Assembly (NCBI GenBank): GCA_045540355.1 | Contig: JAZQHB010000056.1 | Coordinates: 14,094-78,093, forward strand | Direction: 5' to 3' | DNA from: RGIG2945 sp045540355 | GTDB lineage: Bacteria; Bacillota; Clostridia; Oscillospirales; Acutalibacteraceae | Length of the DNA: 64,000 bases | Shown here: positions 18,669 through 26,489 of the stretch, one piece after another | Position numbering within the stretch: position 1 is the first letter of the stretch | Layout of the letters: the number at the start of each line of letters is the position of its first letter | Program-made: the position numbers and the translations under genes | The notes under the pieces: generated by a model | What the model saw: the letters and a program-made list of their open reading frames with translations, nothing else | Told to the model about the DNA's origin: nothing | Databases searched by the model: none

Positions 18669-19541
18669 TTAGTGAGCATTAAATATGGATTTTGACAAAG
18701 AACCTGTTTTGAACAAGCTGAAACACAGAAGTACGGTGTAACCCATACAAGTCCATATTGCATAGGAAATATCGTCTGTTACGGCAATGTTTTCAACAAG
18801 TGCCGCATAGATAGCTACGCATACCATAATGAGGAACGCCTGAAAAGCAAGTGCGAAAAGGGAACGGATATAGTTCTGTCCCATATTACCGCTTTCCTTG
18901 CTTGTCATTGTAGCCATCGGTATAGGAGCAACGGAAGTAACGAGATATATTTCAATCATTCTGCCGAAGGTGACAACGAGGATACAGATTTGCAGTATCC
19001 ACATACAAATCTTGACTATTCCCGACTGCATCCACAGTCCAATCAAAGCACCGACGCTTAAAGCATCTAACTTTGATTCTATATCTCCGAGTATTTCTGC
19101 CATATCAATAGTTGTATCGCCTATGACAACTCCCGATGCGTTGTTTATGACCTCTTGCCCGAGGTCAAACACACCCATAACGATATTCCAAGTGTTCGTC
19201 ACGATAAGAACAGCACCCGCAGTCTTAAATACCCACTTGAAGAAAGCGAAGGTATCAACATCCCCGTGAAAGTTGTTTCTTTCAATTACCATCTGTATGA
19301 GTTCAAGTGTCATAACAAATGCAAGGATAACTGCTGCAATGGGAACCATTACATTATCGGACAGGTTCTTAACCATATTAAAAATGCTTGAATTCCAATC
19401 TTGAGGAGTGGAACCGACGTGGTCAGCAATCTCTCCGACCTTCTGATTTACTTGGTCAAAAAGTCCGTTGAGATTTTCCATAATGCCGCTTGTGAGAATT
19501 TCTCGCAGCCATTCTTCCAATGCTTCTTTTATCGCATCCAT
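18669..19541 (-). CDS. VirB6/TrbL-like channel membrane protein
   Basis: This is a 290-residue polytopic membrane protein with about six hydrophobic segments, such as VMVPIAAVILAFVMTLELIQ and ICILVVTFGRMIEIYLVTSV. It carries the sequence SVAPIPMATMTSKESGNMGQ typical of Firmicutes VirB6/TrbL-like proteins. It should form part of the inner-membrane channel of the conjugation apparatus, next to PrgI and VirB4. An SD (AAGGAGTGA) precedes the ATG. A short hairpin (AAAGCGG/CCGCTTT) lies just upstream without a T-run. Confidence 0.87.
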   Translation of the reverse strand: MDAIKEALEEWLREILTSGIMENLNGLFDQVNQKVGEIADHVGSTPQDWNSSIFNMVKNLSDNVMVPIAAVILAFVMTLELIQMVIERNNFHGDVDTFAFFKWVFKTAGAVLIVTNTWNIVMGVFDLGQEVINNASGVVIGDTTIDMAEILGDIESKLDALSVGALIGLWMQSGIVKICMWILQICILVVTFGRMIEIYLVTSVAPIPMATMTSKESGNMGQNYIRSLFALAFQAFLIMVCVAIYAALVENIAVTDDISYAIWTCMGYTVLLCFSLFKTGSLSKSIFNAH

Positions 19542-19632
19542 TCGGGTAAATCACTCCTTTTTACTCAAAGCGGGAGCTTCCGCTTTTGAACGGAAACCCC
19601 CGCAGATTAGTTCGGGTTATCGGTTGCTTTTA

Positions 19633-19848
19633 TTAACCGAAAAGACCCGTGAGTTCAGGAACGAGAAGAAGACCGATGAGGGCGACACCGCCGCCTGCCA
19701 TAAGCTGCTTCATACCCTGTGACTTTGCACCGGGATTGTCATTACCATAACCTTCAAGAAGGTTGATAACACCCCAAATGCCGAGACCTGCACCGAGAGC
19801 GATAACGAGTGTCTGGAGAACATCTACTGCTGAGTTAAAAAAATCCAT
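19633..19848 (-). CDS. Maff2 family small membrane protein (VirB2-like)
   Basis: This is a 71-residue protein with two hydrophobic helices (VLQTLVIALGAGLGIWGVIN and GGGVALIGLLLVPELTG) separated by a Gly/Asn/Lys loop, matching the Maff2 family. By size, topology and position it is the likely pilin-like VirB2 subunit, which is an inference. No SD precedes its ATG. A good SD lies 48 bases upstream of that ATG, before a six-codon ORF in the same frame. Confidence 0.85.
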   Translation of the reverse strand: MDFFNSAVDVLQTLVIALGAGLGIWGVINLLEGYGNDNPGAKSQGMKQLMAGGGVALIGLLLVPELTGLFG

Positions 19849-20026
19849 TGTAATTATGCTGATGATAAATTGAGTGCGTCTTTAGACCGTATTACATATC
19901 ATAAGCACTCCTTTCTGTTTTTAAAATTAAATTTTTCAGACGGTCATTTTGTCTTAATGTTGCAAAAGGAAATATATATTTAATCCGTTGTTTTGTTGCG
20001 GGAACAACGGAATTGTTGTAAATGCT
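19849..20026 (-). promoter_or_regulatory. Leader of Maff2 with SD-led six-codon ORF
   Basis: The minus strand has AGAAAGGAG, then ATG ATA TGT AAT ACG GTC TAA at about 19896-19876, then nine in-frame sense codons up to the Maff2 ATG. A hairpin CCGTTGTT/AACAACGG lies at about 19984-20009 after the VirD4 gene. No other gene is visible in this gap. Confidence 0.45.
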
Positions 20027-21820
20027 TTATGCATCTACGCTCTGTTCTTCATCAACAGAGATTTCATAGACATCAAACTGTTCATCCTGTTTTAATTTCA
20101 AACGGGTAGATAAAAACTTTTCGATGTCAAATTCGTTTTTCTTGTCATAGTCAGACAAGTATTTATACTTCGGGTGTTTGGTTATATCAAACTTGTTTGA
20201 CATAAACGGGCGAACACCTCGAAGCTGTAAAATGCACTTTGAGCCATCCAAGACCGCAAGTTCATCAACAGAAGCAAGTTCTTTGCCGAGTTTCTGATAG
20301 TTCAGACTGTGCGAGGTTTCTCTGCCTCTGCTTTCGCCCGTATTGAATGTGTCAATAGTTTCCTTACCGAGAGCCGCCGAGAGTTCTTTAAGAGTTGTAG
20401 GCTCTGAACCGCCGAGGAATATACGGCTGTCACAGTTACCAATAATCGTATCGGCGCTGTCCTTATACAGAGCCTTTAACTGTGACTGTGCCTGCAACAC
20501 AAGGCAGGCTGATATTTCACGGCTTCGGATTGTTGCCATCAGCTTTTCAAGGTTCGGTATCTGACCGATATTCGCCGCTTCGTCAATAAGACATCTGACA
20601 TGAACGGGTAATCTTCCGCCGTAAACATCGTCTGCTTTTTCACAAAGCAGATTAAAAAGCTGTGTGTATGCCATTGATATGAGGAAATTAAAGCTCGCAT
20701 CGGTATCGGACATAATGAGGAAAAGAGCAGTTTTTCTGTCACCGATTTTGTCAAGCTCAAGCTCGTCATACATCGTGATTTCTCTGACCTCGGCAATATC
20801 AAACGGTGCGAGCCTTGCAGCACAGGAAATGAGAACTGATTTCGCCGTTTTACCTGCGGCAAGTTTATATTTCTTATACTGCCTTACTGCAAAATGTTCG
20901 GGAGCTTTTTCTTCAAGTTCCTCAAACATTAAGTCAACTGCGTTTTTGAATGTTTCATCTTCCTCACGAACTTCCATAGAATTTATCATAGTTATGAGGG
21001 TAGAGAAGTTTCGCTCCTCATCGGGAGCTTCGTACCAAAGATAACCAATCAACGCACAGTAGAGCAGAGTTTCTGCCTTAACCCAAAAATCGTCACCCGA
21101 TTTACCTTCGCCCTTTGTATTGGCGATAAGTGCGGTGACGATTTTCAATATATCTTTTTCAGAATTGATATATGCGAATGGGTTGTAGTGCATTGATTTC
21201 TTGAAATTGATAGTGTTGAACACCTTGATTTCGTAGCCTTCTCGCTGGAGCATTTTGCCCGTTTCTATTGCAACCGTACCTTTCGGATCGGTTACAACAA
21301 AACTTACAGGATATTGCTTTGATGTGCATTGCATTAAGTTTGGTTTAATCCAAAAGCGGGTTTTACCCGAACCTGATCCGCCGACAATGAGAACATTTTT
21401 GTTTCTTGCGTTTTTCGGTTCTTTAGGGCGGTTGCACATCATAAGACTTTCCGTTTGCGTAAGAATGATATTGTTATCAAAAACGGGGTCAACAAAAGGG
21501 GCAATATCTTCGTGAGTTCCCCAACGGGCAGAGCCGTATTCTTCATTCTTACGATATTTCTTTGCATTTTTACTTTTAACATATACTGCAAGTCTTATTG
21601 CAGCGGCAATTGTTGCTCCGATTAAAATATCGAAAAGATTGAAGCTCGGAAATATATCCGCAAAGGCGTAGGTGAAACCCTCCATAATGTGCATAAGTTT
21701 ACCTTCAAAACCTGTGCCGGGTGCATGCCTTATGGCTTGACCGACCTTTGTTGCGAATAACCCGATTGCGAAATACGGAATATTCGGAATTATGAGTTTT
21801 TTGAAGTTTATTTGCTTCAT
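20027..21820 (-). CDS. VirD4/TraG-family type IV coupling protein
   Basis: This 597-residue membrane ATPase has an N-terminal region with transmembrane segments (residues about 10-100), Walker A VGGSGSGKTRFW near 150 and Walker B LIDEAANIGQIPNLEKL near 410. It couples the relaxase-DNA complex to the secretion channel. It is of usual length and looks intact. Its ATG overlaps the pcfB stop by one base, so the two are translationally coupled, matching the conserved pcfB-virD4 pairing. Confidence 0.93.
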   Translation of the reverse strand: MKQINFKKLIIPNIPYFAIGLFATKVGQAIRHAPGTGFEGKLMHIMEGFTYAFADIFPSFNLFDILIGATIAAAIRLAVYVKSKNAKKYRKNEEYGSARWGTHEDIAPFVDPVFDNNIILTQTESLMMCNRPKEPKNARNKNVLIVGGSGSGKTRFWIKPNLMQCTSKQYPVSFVVTDPKGTVAIETGKMLQREGYEIKVFNTINFKKSMHYNPFAYINSEKDILKIVTALIANTKGEGKSGDDFWVKAETLLYCALIGYLWYEAPDEERNFSTLITMINSMEVREEDETFKNAVDLMFEELEEKAPEHFAVRQYKKYKLAAGKTAKSVLISCAARLAPFDIAEVREITMYDELELDKIGDRKTALFLIMSDTDASFNFLISMAYTQLFNLLCEKADDVYGGRLPVHVRCLIDEAANIGQIPNLEKLMATIRSREISACLVLQAQSQLKALYKDSADTIIGNCDSRIFLGGSEPTTLKELSAALGKETIDTFNTGESRGRETSHSLNYQKLGKELASVDELAVLDGSKCILQLRGVRPFMSNKFDITKHPKYKYLSDYDKKNEFDIEKFLSTRLKLKQDEQFDVYEISVDEEQSVDA

Positions 21821-22305
21821 TACAGCTCCAACTCCTTATGCTTTTTCTTGTTCGGGAGGTCTTTAATGTTTTTCAAAATCTCCTGAAGCTTTGTAACAAC
21901 AGATTCCTTGCGGTCTTTCTTTTTGACGGTATTTGCCGTGTATTCTCTGAAAGCCGCTGTCAAAGCATCTGTGTCCTTTGCTTTGAAGAAAACAAGATAG
22001 TGAGGCGGCTGAAGGGTCTTATCCTTCTTGACGGCATAATCAACACCGTATTTTCTTGCAACTCTGTCAAAATCCTTGATGTTCTTGTCTGTGATTTCAA
22101 TGTTCGTCAAACCTTGATTTTGTGCTGCAAGCTGTTTTACGGTCTGTTTGCCGTGAGGGATTACATCTTTGGTCTGATTATTCTGAATGTGCTTGTTTTT
22201 CTGATGAGCAAGAAACTTTTCCAATGCCTGCTTAAGTGTTCTTGCTGTGAGTTTTGTTGCGTTTATGGATAGTGTAATTGTCTTGCTCTGAACTTCTTCC
22301 TGCAA
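21820..22305 (-). CDS. PcfB family protein (DUF3801)
   Basis: This 161-residue basic protein has the PcfB core (VKQLAAQNQGLTNIEITDKN...DFDRVARKYGVDYAVKKD...YLVFFKAKD). PcfB-type proteins accompany the coupling protein in pCF10 and clostridial ICEs and are accessory relaxosome factors. It is cytoplasmic, with a Lys-rich C-terminus. It precedes the VirD4 gene with a one-base overlap. The upstream gene is the MT-A70 methylase, 18 bases away. Confidence 0.87.
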   Translation of the reverse strand: MQEEVQSKTITLSINATKLTARTLKQALEKFLAHQKNKHIQNNQTKDVIPHGKQTVKQLAAQNQGLTNIEITDKNIKDFDRVARKYGVDYAVKKDKTLQPPHYLVFFKAKDTDALTAAFREYTANTVKKKDRKESVVTKLQEILKNIKDLPNKKKHKELEL

Positions 22306-22323
22306 GTTATCACCTCTGATAGA

Positions 22324-22905
22324 TTAACTTTTCTGCTGTGAATTTCGGAATAAATCAAAATCCGAAATTATCTCATTGCCCCACGAGTCCCAACCGTCAA
22401 TTTTTTGCCGGGCAAACAATTCAACACGGGGTAAATCTCCTACAAGGTCTATTATTTTATCCCTTGTAATATCGGGTTTCTTGCTATGCCTTTCTCTCGG
22501 TGCAATAATAAACTGATGCACTTTCGGTGAACGGCGTTTCGGCTTGCCTTTGGTGGCAAGTAAACATATTTCAGCATTACCTCTCGTCCAAAACCCTAAA
22601 CCATAAAACCATGTTAAACTTTTTGGATTTTGTTTGAGCCAAACAAAAGCAACCGTTTTATATTGAAATCCCCATGCTTTTATAAGCTGTAAGGCTTCTG
22701 GTAATTTCGGAAATGTTGCCCACATAAACAAAACGCAATCATTTTCTGCCAAATCCTCAACAGGTAACGCACACAAATCATCAATACTCATTGTAGAATA
22801 ATGGTTTTCTGCTGCTCCCTGTACTTTACCGCATTCATACTGCCAAGGCGGATCGGCATAGATTATTTGGTATTTGCAATTTTCATTGTTTACTGTTATA
22901 CCCAA
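22324..22905 (-). CDS. MT-A70 family adenine-N6 DNA methyltransferase
   Basis: This 193-residue protein has the catalytic DPPW motif near residue 18 (IIYADPPWQYECG) and the MT-A70 pattern (NHYSTMSIDDLCALPVEDLA...CVLFMWATFPKLPEAL...WLKQNPKSLTWFYGLGFWTRG). It is expected to methylate adenine in DNA and may shield the ICE from restriction or mark it. It begins with TTG and overlaps the preceding surface-protein gene by 10 bases; no better start is visible. It is a standalone methylase with no restriction enzyme nearby. Confidence 0.85.
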   Translation of the reverse strand: MGITVNNENCKYQIIYADPPWQYECGKVQGAAENHYSTMSIDDLCALPVEDLAENDCVLFMWATFPKLPEALQLIKAWGFQYKTVAFVWLKQNPKSLTWFYGLGFWTRGNAEICLLATKGKPKRRSPKVHQFIIAPRERHSKKPDITRDKIIDLVGDLPRVELFARQKIDGWDSWGNEIISDFDLFRNSQQKS

Positions 22906-24440
22906 TCGACAATGAATATAACATTCATAATCTGCTCGTTTTCAATCGGGACGGAGGTTGCCGATATGACAGCATCATAGCTGAAAGACTGATATACGCC
23001 TTTTGAAATACTCCAATCGGTAAAGTTAAATGTTTCGGTCTGACCCGATGATGATGTTTCAGCATTTTTCAGTTTAAATCCGATTAACTTTGAATCTACC
23101 TTTGCAGATGCAATAGCTTTTTCATCATACCTTGTCAGCGACCAACCGTTGACTGTTTCAAGCCTTACCTGCTTGACGGAAACGGGAGCTGTTGAATTGT
23201 TAAAGATCTTCACCGTATCCGCTGAATACACTTCACCCGTCTTTGACATAACGAAATTCATCGTTGTCGGGAGTGTTACGGAAAACCTTGTCATATTGTA
23301 TCCGCAATCGTCACAGTATAAATCAGAGTTGTTATCCCTGTGGTCGGAATATGTGATAGACACATAATCGCAAAAACAAGTTTTTGAGTATTTATGCTGT
23401 GTTTCAGAGTACGGTTCATATAAAGTAGAAGTGTATCCGTGATTTTTGATTTCTGTTCGTGTCGTTCCGCATAAAGAACAGGTTAATGTCTGTTCGTGCT
23501 GTGTATCAGACAAACAAACATAATTTGTGGTTGAGAACTGATGCTTGTTGTAAATGAACACTGTTTTCCCGCATACAGAACATTTTTTTGAACGGGTGCA
23601 TCCGTCATTTCCCGAAGGCTCCCAGCTATCCTCAATCCATACCCAATAATCATCGTGTGACTGTGACACAATTTCTTCATACGAGCATTTTGAGCAAGTT
23701 ATTGTTCTTTTGTGGGTTGCACCTCTGTCGGAATCGTTGCTGTCCCATTCCCAATCGGAGTAAGATAAATCGTGAATTTGTGTCACGGTTTCCGAATACC
23801 CGCAATCGGAACAACTGACTATTCTGCTGCAAGTACCGTCACCGTTATCAAACCAATCACCATAAGACCAAGTATGCGTTTCCAAAACGGCTGTTTCTTT
23901 ACCGCATCCAAACTGACCTTGATAAATAATAAGTTCATTTAATGTTTCATTATCAATTAGTGCATTTTCGCCACACAGCTCCTGCGTCAAAGCGTGAACA
24001 TAAGAGCCGTTTATTTCTTTTGCGTGGTCACATTGTTTGTTTGCATAGTGATAATATTCGTTGTATTGCGAATAACTCTTTGTAGTATATCCGTGCTGTG
24101 CGAACATCAAAGTCATTGTATGTCGGAACAAACTTGCATCATTGATGTCAAATTTAGGGCAGTAAAAAAGGTGCAGATGATAGTCTTTATTTGTTATGTT
24201 TCGGTTATCCATTACATCCTGTAATGTCATACCGCCAAAATACGGAACTTCGCTGTCAATTATTTCATCGGGGTCGCCGTAAGCACCGGAAATAACAAGG
24301 TCTTTGGTGCAAAGAGATTTCGGACAATCATAAGAAATAGTTTCGGTTGAATAAGCACTTGCTTTTATGGCAACTGTTGAGAATACGAAAGCGATTGAAA
24401 GAATAAAGGAAATAACCCTTGTGAATTTTCTTGTTTTCAC
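22896..24440 (-). CDS. Secreted surface protein with repeated CxxC modules
   Basis: This is a 514-residue protein. A signal peptide (residues 1 to about 29, ending AIKASA) precedes an N-terminal domain (to about 165) that I do not recognise. About five or six modules follow, with a CSxCGY..ETV..HD pattern (for example CSDCGYSETVTQIHD and CSKCSYEEIVSQSHD). The C-terminal domain (about 385-514, from LPTTMNFVMSK to VIFIVDWV) resembles the two downstream secreted proteins. No LPXTG anchor or C-terminal transmembrane helix is visible. It may be an ICE-borne adhesin, inferred from location and exported Cys-rich repeats. Confidence 0.75.
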   Translation of the reverse strand: MKTRKFTRVISFILSIAFVFSTVAIKASAYSTETISYDCPKSLCTKDLVISGAYGDPDEIIDSEVPYFGGMTLQDVMDNRNITNKDYHLHLFYCPKFDINDASLFRHTMTLMFAQHGYTTKSYSQYNEYYHYANKQCDHAKEINGSYVHALTQELCGENALIDNETLNELIIYQGQFGCGKETAVLETHTWSYGDWFDNGDGTCSRIVSCSDCGYSETVTQIHDLSYSDWEWDSNDSDRGATHKRTITCSKCSYEEIVSQSHDDYWVWIEDSWEPSGNDGCTRSKKCSVCGKTVFIYNKHQFSTTNYVCLSDTQHEQTLTCSLCGTTRTEIKNHGYTSTLYEPYSETQHKYSKTCFCDYVSITYSDHRDNNSDLYCDDCGYNMTRFSVTLPTTMNFVMSKTGEVYSADTVKIFNNSTAPVSVKQVRLETVNGWSLTRYDEKAIASAKVDSKLIGFKLKNAETSSSGQTETFNFTDWSISKGVYQSFSYDAVISATSVPIENEQIMNVIFIVDWV

Positions 24441-24452
24441 ATTGATACCTCC

Positions 24453-24962
24453 TTAATCTGCGATTGCAATAGTAAATACAACCTTTGCGATTTCAGCATC
24501 CTTTTCCGTTGATGCGTCTTTCGATACTTTGGCGAAATATTTGAGATTCAGACTTTCCTGCGGAGCGATAACAGGAAATGCCGTCGAGCTGATAGCCATT
24601 GAGCCTGCATCCTTTGTGGGAATACCGTTGATTTTGAGGGCAACTGTTTTTCTGCCCGAAAAGCTTTCATAATTGCCGACTTTGTACGAGCCGTCATTAA
24701 CAGAAACATCGGTAACTTTTACACTACCGTATTTTGCATTGTTAGTGATTTTGGCATTATCGGCTGTAACAACCGTTCCGTTTGCAATTTCAATGGGAAA
24801 AGAAGCGGGAACGGTAACACTCACAGCTCTGTATTCGTTTGATACCGTCAGCTTGACGGGTACGGAAGCCTTTGCATAAGACGCCGCAAAAGCATTTACA
24901 GATGTAAGTGAGAAAACGAGAGCGAGGGCAAGAATAATTGCCGTTATTTTCTTATGTTTCAT
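24453..24962 (-). CDS. Small secreted beta-rich protein, paralogue of neighbours
   Basis: This 169-residue protein has a signal peptide (1-26, ending NAFAA) and a single beta-rich domain containing VTVPASFPIEIANGTVVTAD and NAKITNNAKYGSVKVTDV, ending AKVVFTIAIAD. The layout (VP...P...G.V.TADN.KI.NN...V.V....NG) is shared with the proteins at 25037-25657 and the C-terminal domain of 22896-24440. There is no sortase signal. Function is unknown; a filament- or coat-like subunit is one possibility. Confidence 0.7.
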   Translation of the reverse strand: MKHKKITAIILALALVFSLTSVNAFAASYAKASVPVKLTVSNEYRAVSVTVPASFPIEIANGTVVTADNAKITNNAKYGSVKVTDVSVNDGSYKVGNYESFSGRKTVALKINGIPTKDAGSMAISSTAFPVIAPQESLNLKYFAKVSKDASTEKDAEIAKVVFTIAIAD

Positions 24963-24987
24963 TGATTATCCTGCCTTTCTTAAAGAT

Positions 24988-25016
24988 AAAGCGGCAACCG
25001 AGTTGGTCGCCGCTTT
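24988..25016 (-). terminator. Weak hairpin between two secreted-protein genes
   Basis: AAAGCGGC pairs with GCCGCTTT (extendable through GACC/GGTT), followed by ATCTTT rather than a clean T-run. It may attenuate the distal surface genes relative to 25037-25657. Confidence 0.45.
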
Positions 25017-25036
25017 TGATATGTGTTTTTCTGTGA

Positions 25037-25657
25037 TTAAGCTGCCGTATCCCATTCAACGATGAATACAACGCTTGCGATTGTTGCTTCTGTTGCAGCG
25101 ATTGAGAGAGGTGTAACGATTGCATCGTAGTTTACTGCAACGCTGTTGTTTGCTGTGTCACCGACACCGGTCATATAGCAGCCTTCAACGGGAGCAGAAA
25201 TGAGAGTCTGTGAATTTACATCTGACTTATCTGTTGCAACCTGAGCACCGTTGCCGATTGTCATAGCGAAGCCGAGCTGGTCGCTGTCAACTTTTTCTGA
25301 AGCAAGTGTTTCCTTTGCACCGAAAGCAGTAAGTGTCCAACCGTTTTCGCCGTTGATTGTTGCAGTCTTAACTCTTACAGCACCGAATGAATTGTTTGTG
25401 ATTTTGCAGTTGTCAGCGGTAGTAACTGTACCATCTGTGCCGACAGCCATAGGAAGTGCGGTGGGAACTGTTACGGAAAGAGCTGTTGCTGCGGGGTCGC
25501 CGCCGAGTGTACCGTCATCGGTTGAAGAAAGATAAACGGGAGTTGAACCGTTACCGCCGTTGGAAGTGATTTCAGCTGCGAATGAGGGGATTGCCATACA
25601 GAATGCCATTGAGAGAGCAAGACCTACTGCGAGGATTTTTGTAATTGACTTTTTCAT
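25037..25657 (-). CDS. Secreted beta-rich protein, paralogue of neighbours
   Basis: This 206-residue protein starts MKKSITKILAVGLALSM and has a signal peptide ending PSFAA. The mature part holds SVTVPTALPMAVGTDG, TADNCKITNNSFGAVRV and a Trp-containing end VVFIVEWDTAA, closely parallel to the other two secreted proteins. I chose the ATG at 25657, preceded by AAAGGAGAAA, over an upstream start at 25714 without an SD. No anchor is seen, so it is probably secreted or assembled on the surface. Function is unknown. Confidence 0.72.
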   Translation of the reverse strand: MKKSITKILAVGLALSMAFCMAIPSFAAEITSNGGNGSTPVYLSSTDDGTLGGDPAATALSVTVPTALPMAVGTDGTVTTADNCKITNNSFGAVRVKTATINGENGWTLTAFGAKETLASEKVDSDQLGFAMTIGNGAQVATDKSDVNSQTLISAPVEGCYMTGVGDTANNSVAVNYDAIVTPLSIAATEATIASVVFIVEWDTAA

Positions 25658-25713
25658 AGTAAAAATTTCTCCTTTACATTTAAAAAATATTGTTTTGATT
25701 TGTATTCGGTTCA

Positions 25714-26277
25714 TCAGTTAAGAACCGTGATTTCGATTTCTGCACCTGCACAACCGAGAGAAGCACCCGTTTCGGGGTCAACGTTGTGGAACATTGCGGT
25801 GCATTCATAAGTTCCGGCGGGAAGTACAACATCGAGTTTTGCTTTTTCGATTTTACTTCCTACGGCGATACCGTCAGATTCGTAAACAACTTCGCCCGTA
25901 TCGTTTCGGGTGATAATAACTATCTGCGGATAATTGTTGATTGTTTCATTGACTATCATAAGATTGCCTTCGGCAGAGCCGTTTTCAAACTTCGGTGCGG
26001 TATTCATTGATATATTTATCATACCTGCCTGCACCTTCTGATTAAGACCTTCTTTGATTTTGTCAATGTCAGCTTCATCCCAACCGCCTGTCACAGCTTC
26101 GCTGTCATATACAAGACCTCTTGCGGATGGGTCAGCGGGATTATCGGAGCAACCCTTAAATGCGAGAAACACAATACCGAGAAGAACAAGAACCGCAACG
26201 ATAAGTCCGATAATTCTGCGTTTCTTCTCTTTTGAGCTGTCCGTTGTTTTTGCCTTTGAATTGGTTGAGTTTTTCAT
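25714..26277 (-). CDS. Membrane-anchored extracytoplasmic protein of the surface block
   Basis: This is a 187-residue protein. A short basic cytoplasmic tail and one transmembrane helix (IIGLIVAVLVLLGIVFLAF, about 22-40) precede an extracellular domain with SMNTAPKFENGSAEGNLMIVNE and VVLPAGTYECTAMFHNVDPETG. It resembles the ICE-associated lipoprotein- or pilus-like accessory proteins that precede surface blocks, but I cannot name the family. A Cys follows the helix (KGCSDN), yet the charged N-terminus and long spacer argue against a classic lipobox. It leads the secreted-protein block. Confidence 0.68.
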   Translation of the reverse strand: MKNSTNSKAKTTDSSKEKKRRIIGLIVAVLVLLGIVFLAFKGCSDNPADPSARGLVYDSEAVTGGWDEADIDKIKEGLNQKVQAGMINISMNTAPKFENGSAEGNLMIVNETINNYPQIVIITRNDTGEVVYESDGIAVGSKIEKAKLDVVLPAGTYECTAMFHNVDPETGASLGCAGAEIEITVLN

Positions 26278-26324
26278 AAGAATAACCTCCGTGTGATTTT
26301 GTCATTGTCTTATCTGTGAAACCG

Positions 26325-26372
26325 TTAAGGCGGTATCACCAAGCGATAAATCTTGTTACCGTTCTTTTTCAT
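26325..26372 (-). CDS. Possible 15-residue micro-ORF with strong SD
   Basis: The sequence is MKKNGNKIYRLVIPP, preceded by GGAAAGGAG at eight bases. It lies between the 31-residue peptide gene and the surface block. Only the SD and the conserved-looking position support it, so it may be a leader peptide or spurious. Confidence 0.3.
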   Translation of the reverse strand: MKKNGNKIYRLVIPP

Positions 26373-26393
26373 TTGCTACTCCTTTCCATCAGC

Positions 26394-26489
26394 TTAAAAG
26401 AGGCTGATAACTCTTTCGGCTACGCCCATAACAACTTCAAGACCGAGCAGAAGGTAAAGACCGCCGACGGAAATAATACCGTGAATCAT
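26394..26489 (-). CDS. 31-residue hydrophobic peptide
   Basis: The sequence opens MIHGIISVGGLYLLLGLEVV and continues as a single membrane-spanning helix to VISLF. Its ATG shares one base with the stop of the replication-initiator-like gene (TAATG) and follows GGGGGTGA, so translational coupling is likely. It is too short for standard gene callers. Function is unknown; a membrane anchor or toxin-like peptide are both possible. Confidence 0.6.
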   Translation of the reverse strand: MIHGIISVGGLYLLLGLEVVMGVAERVISLF

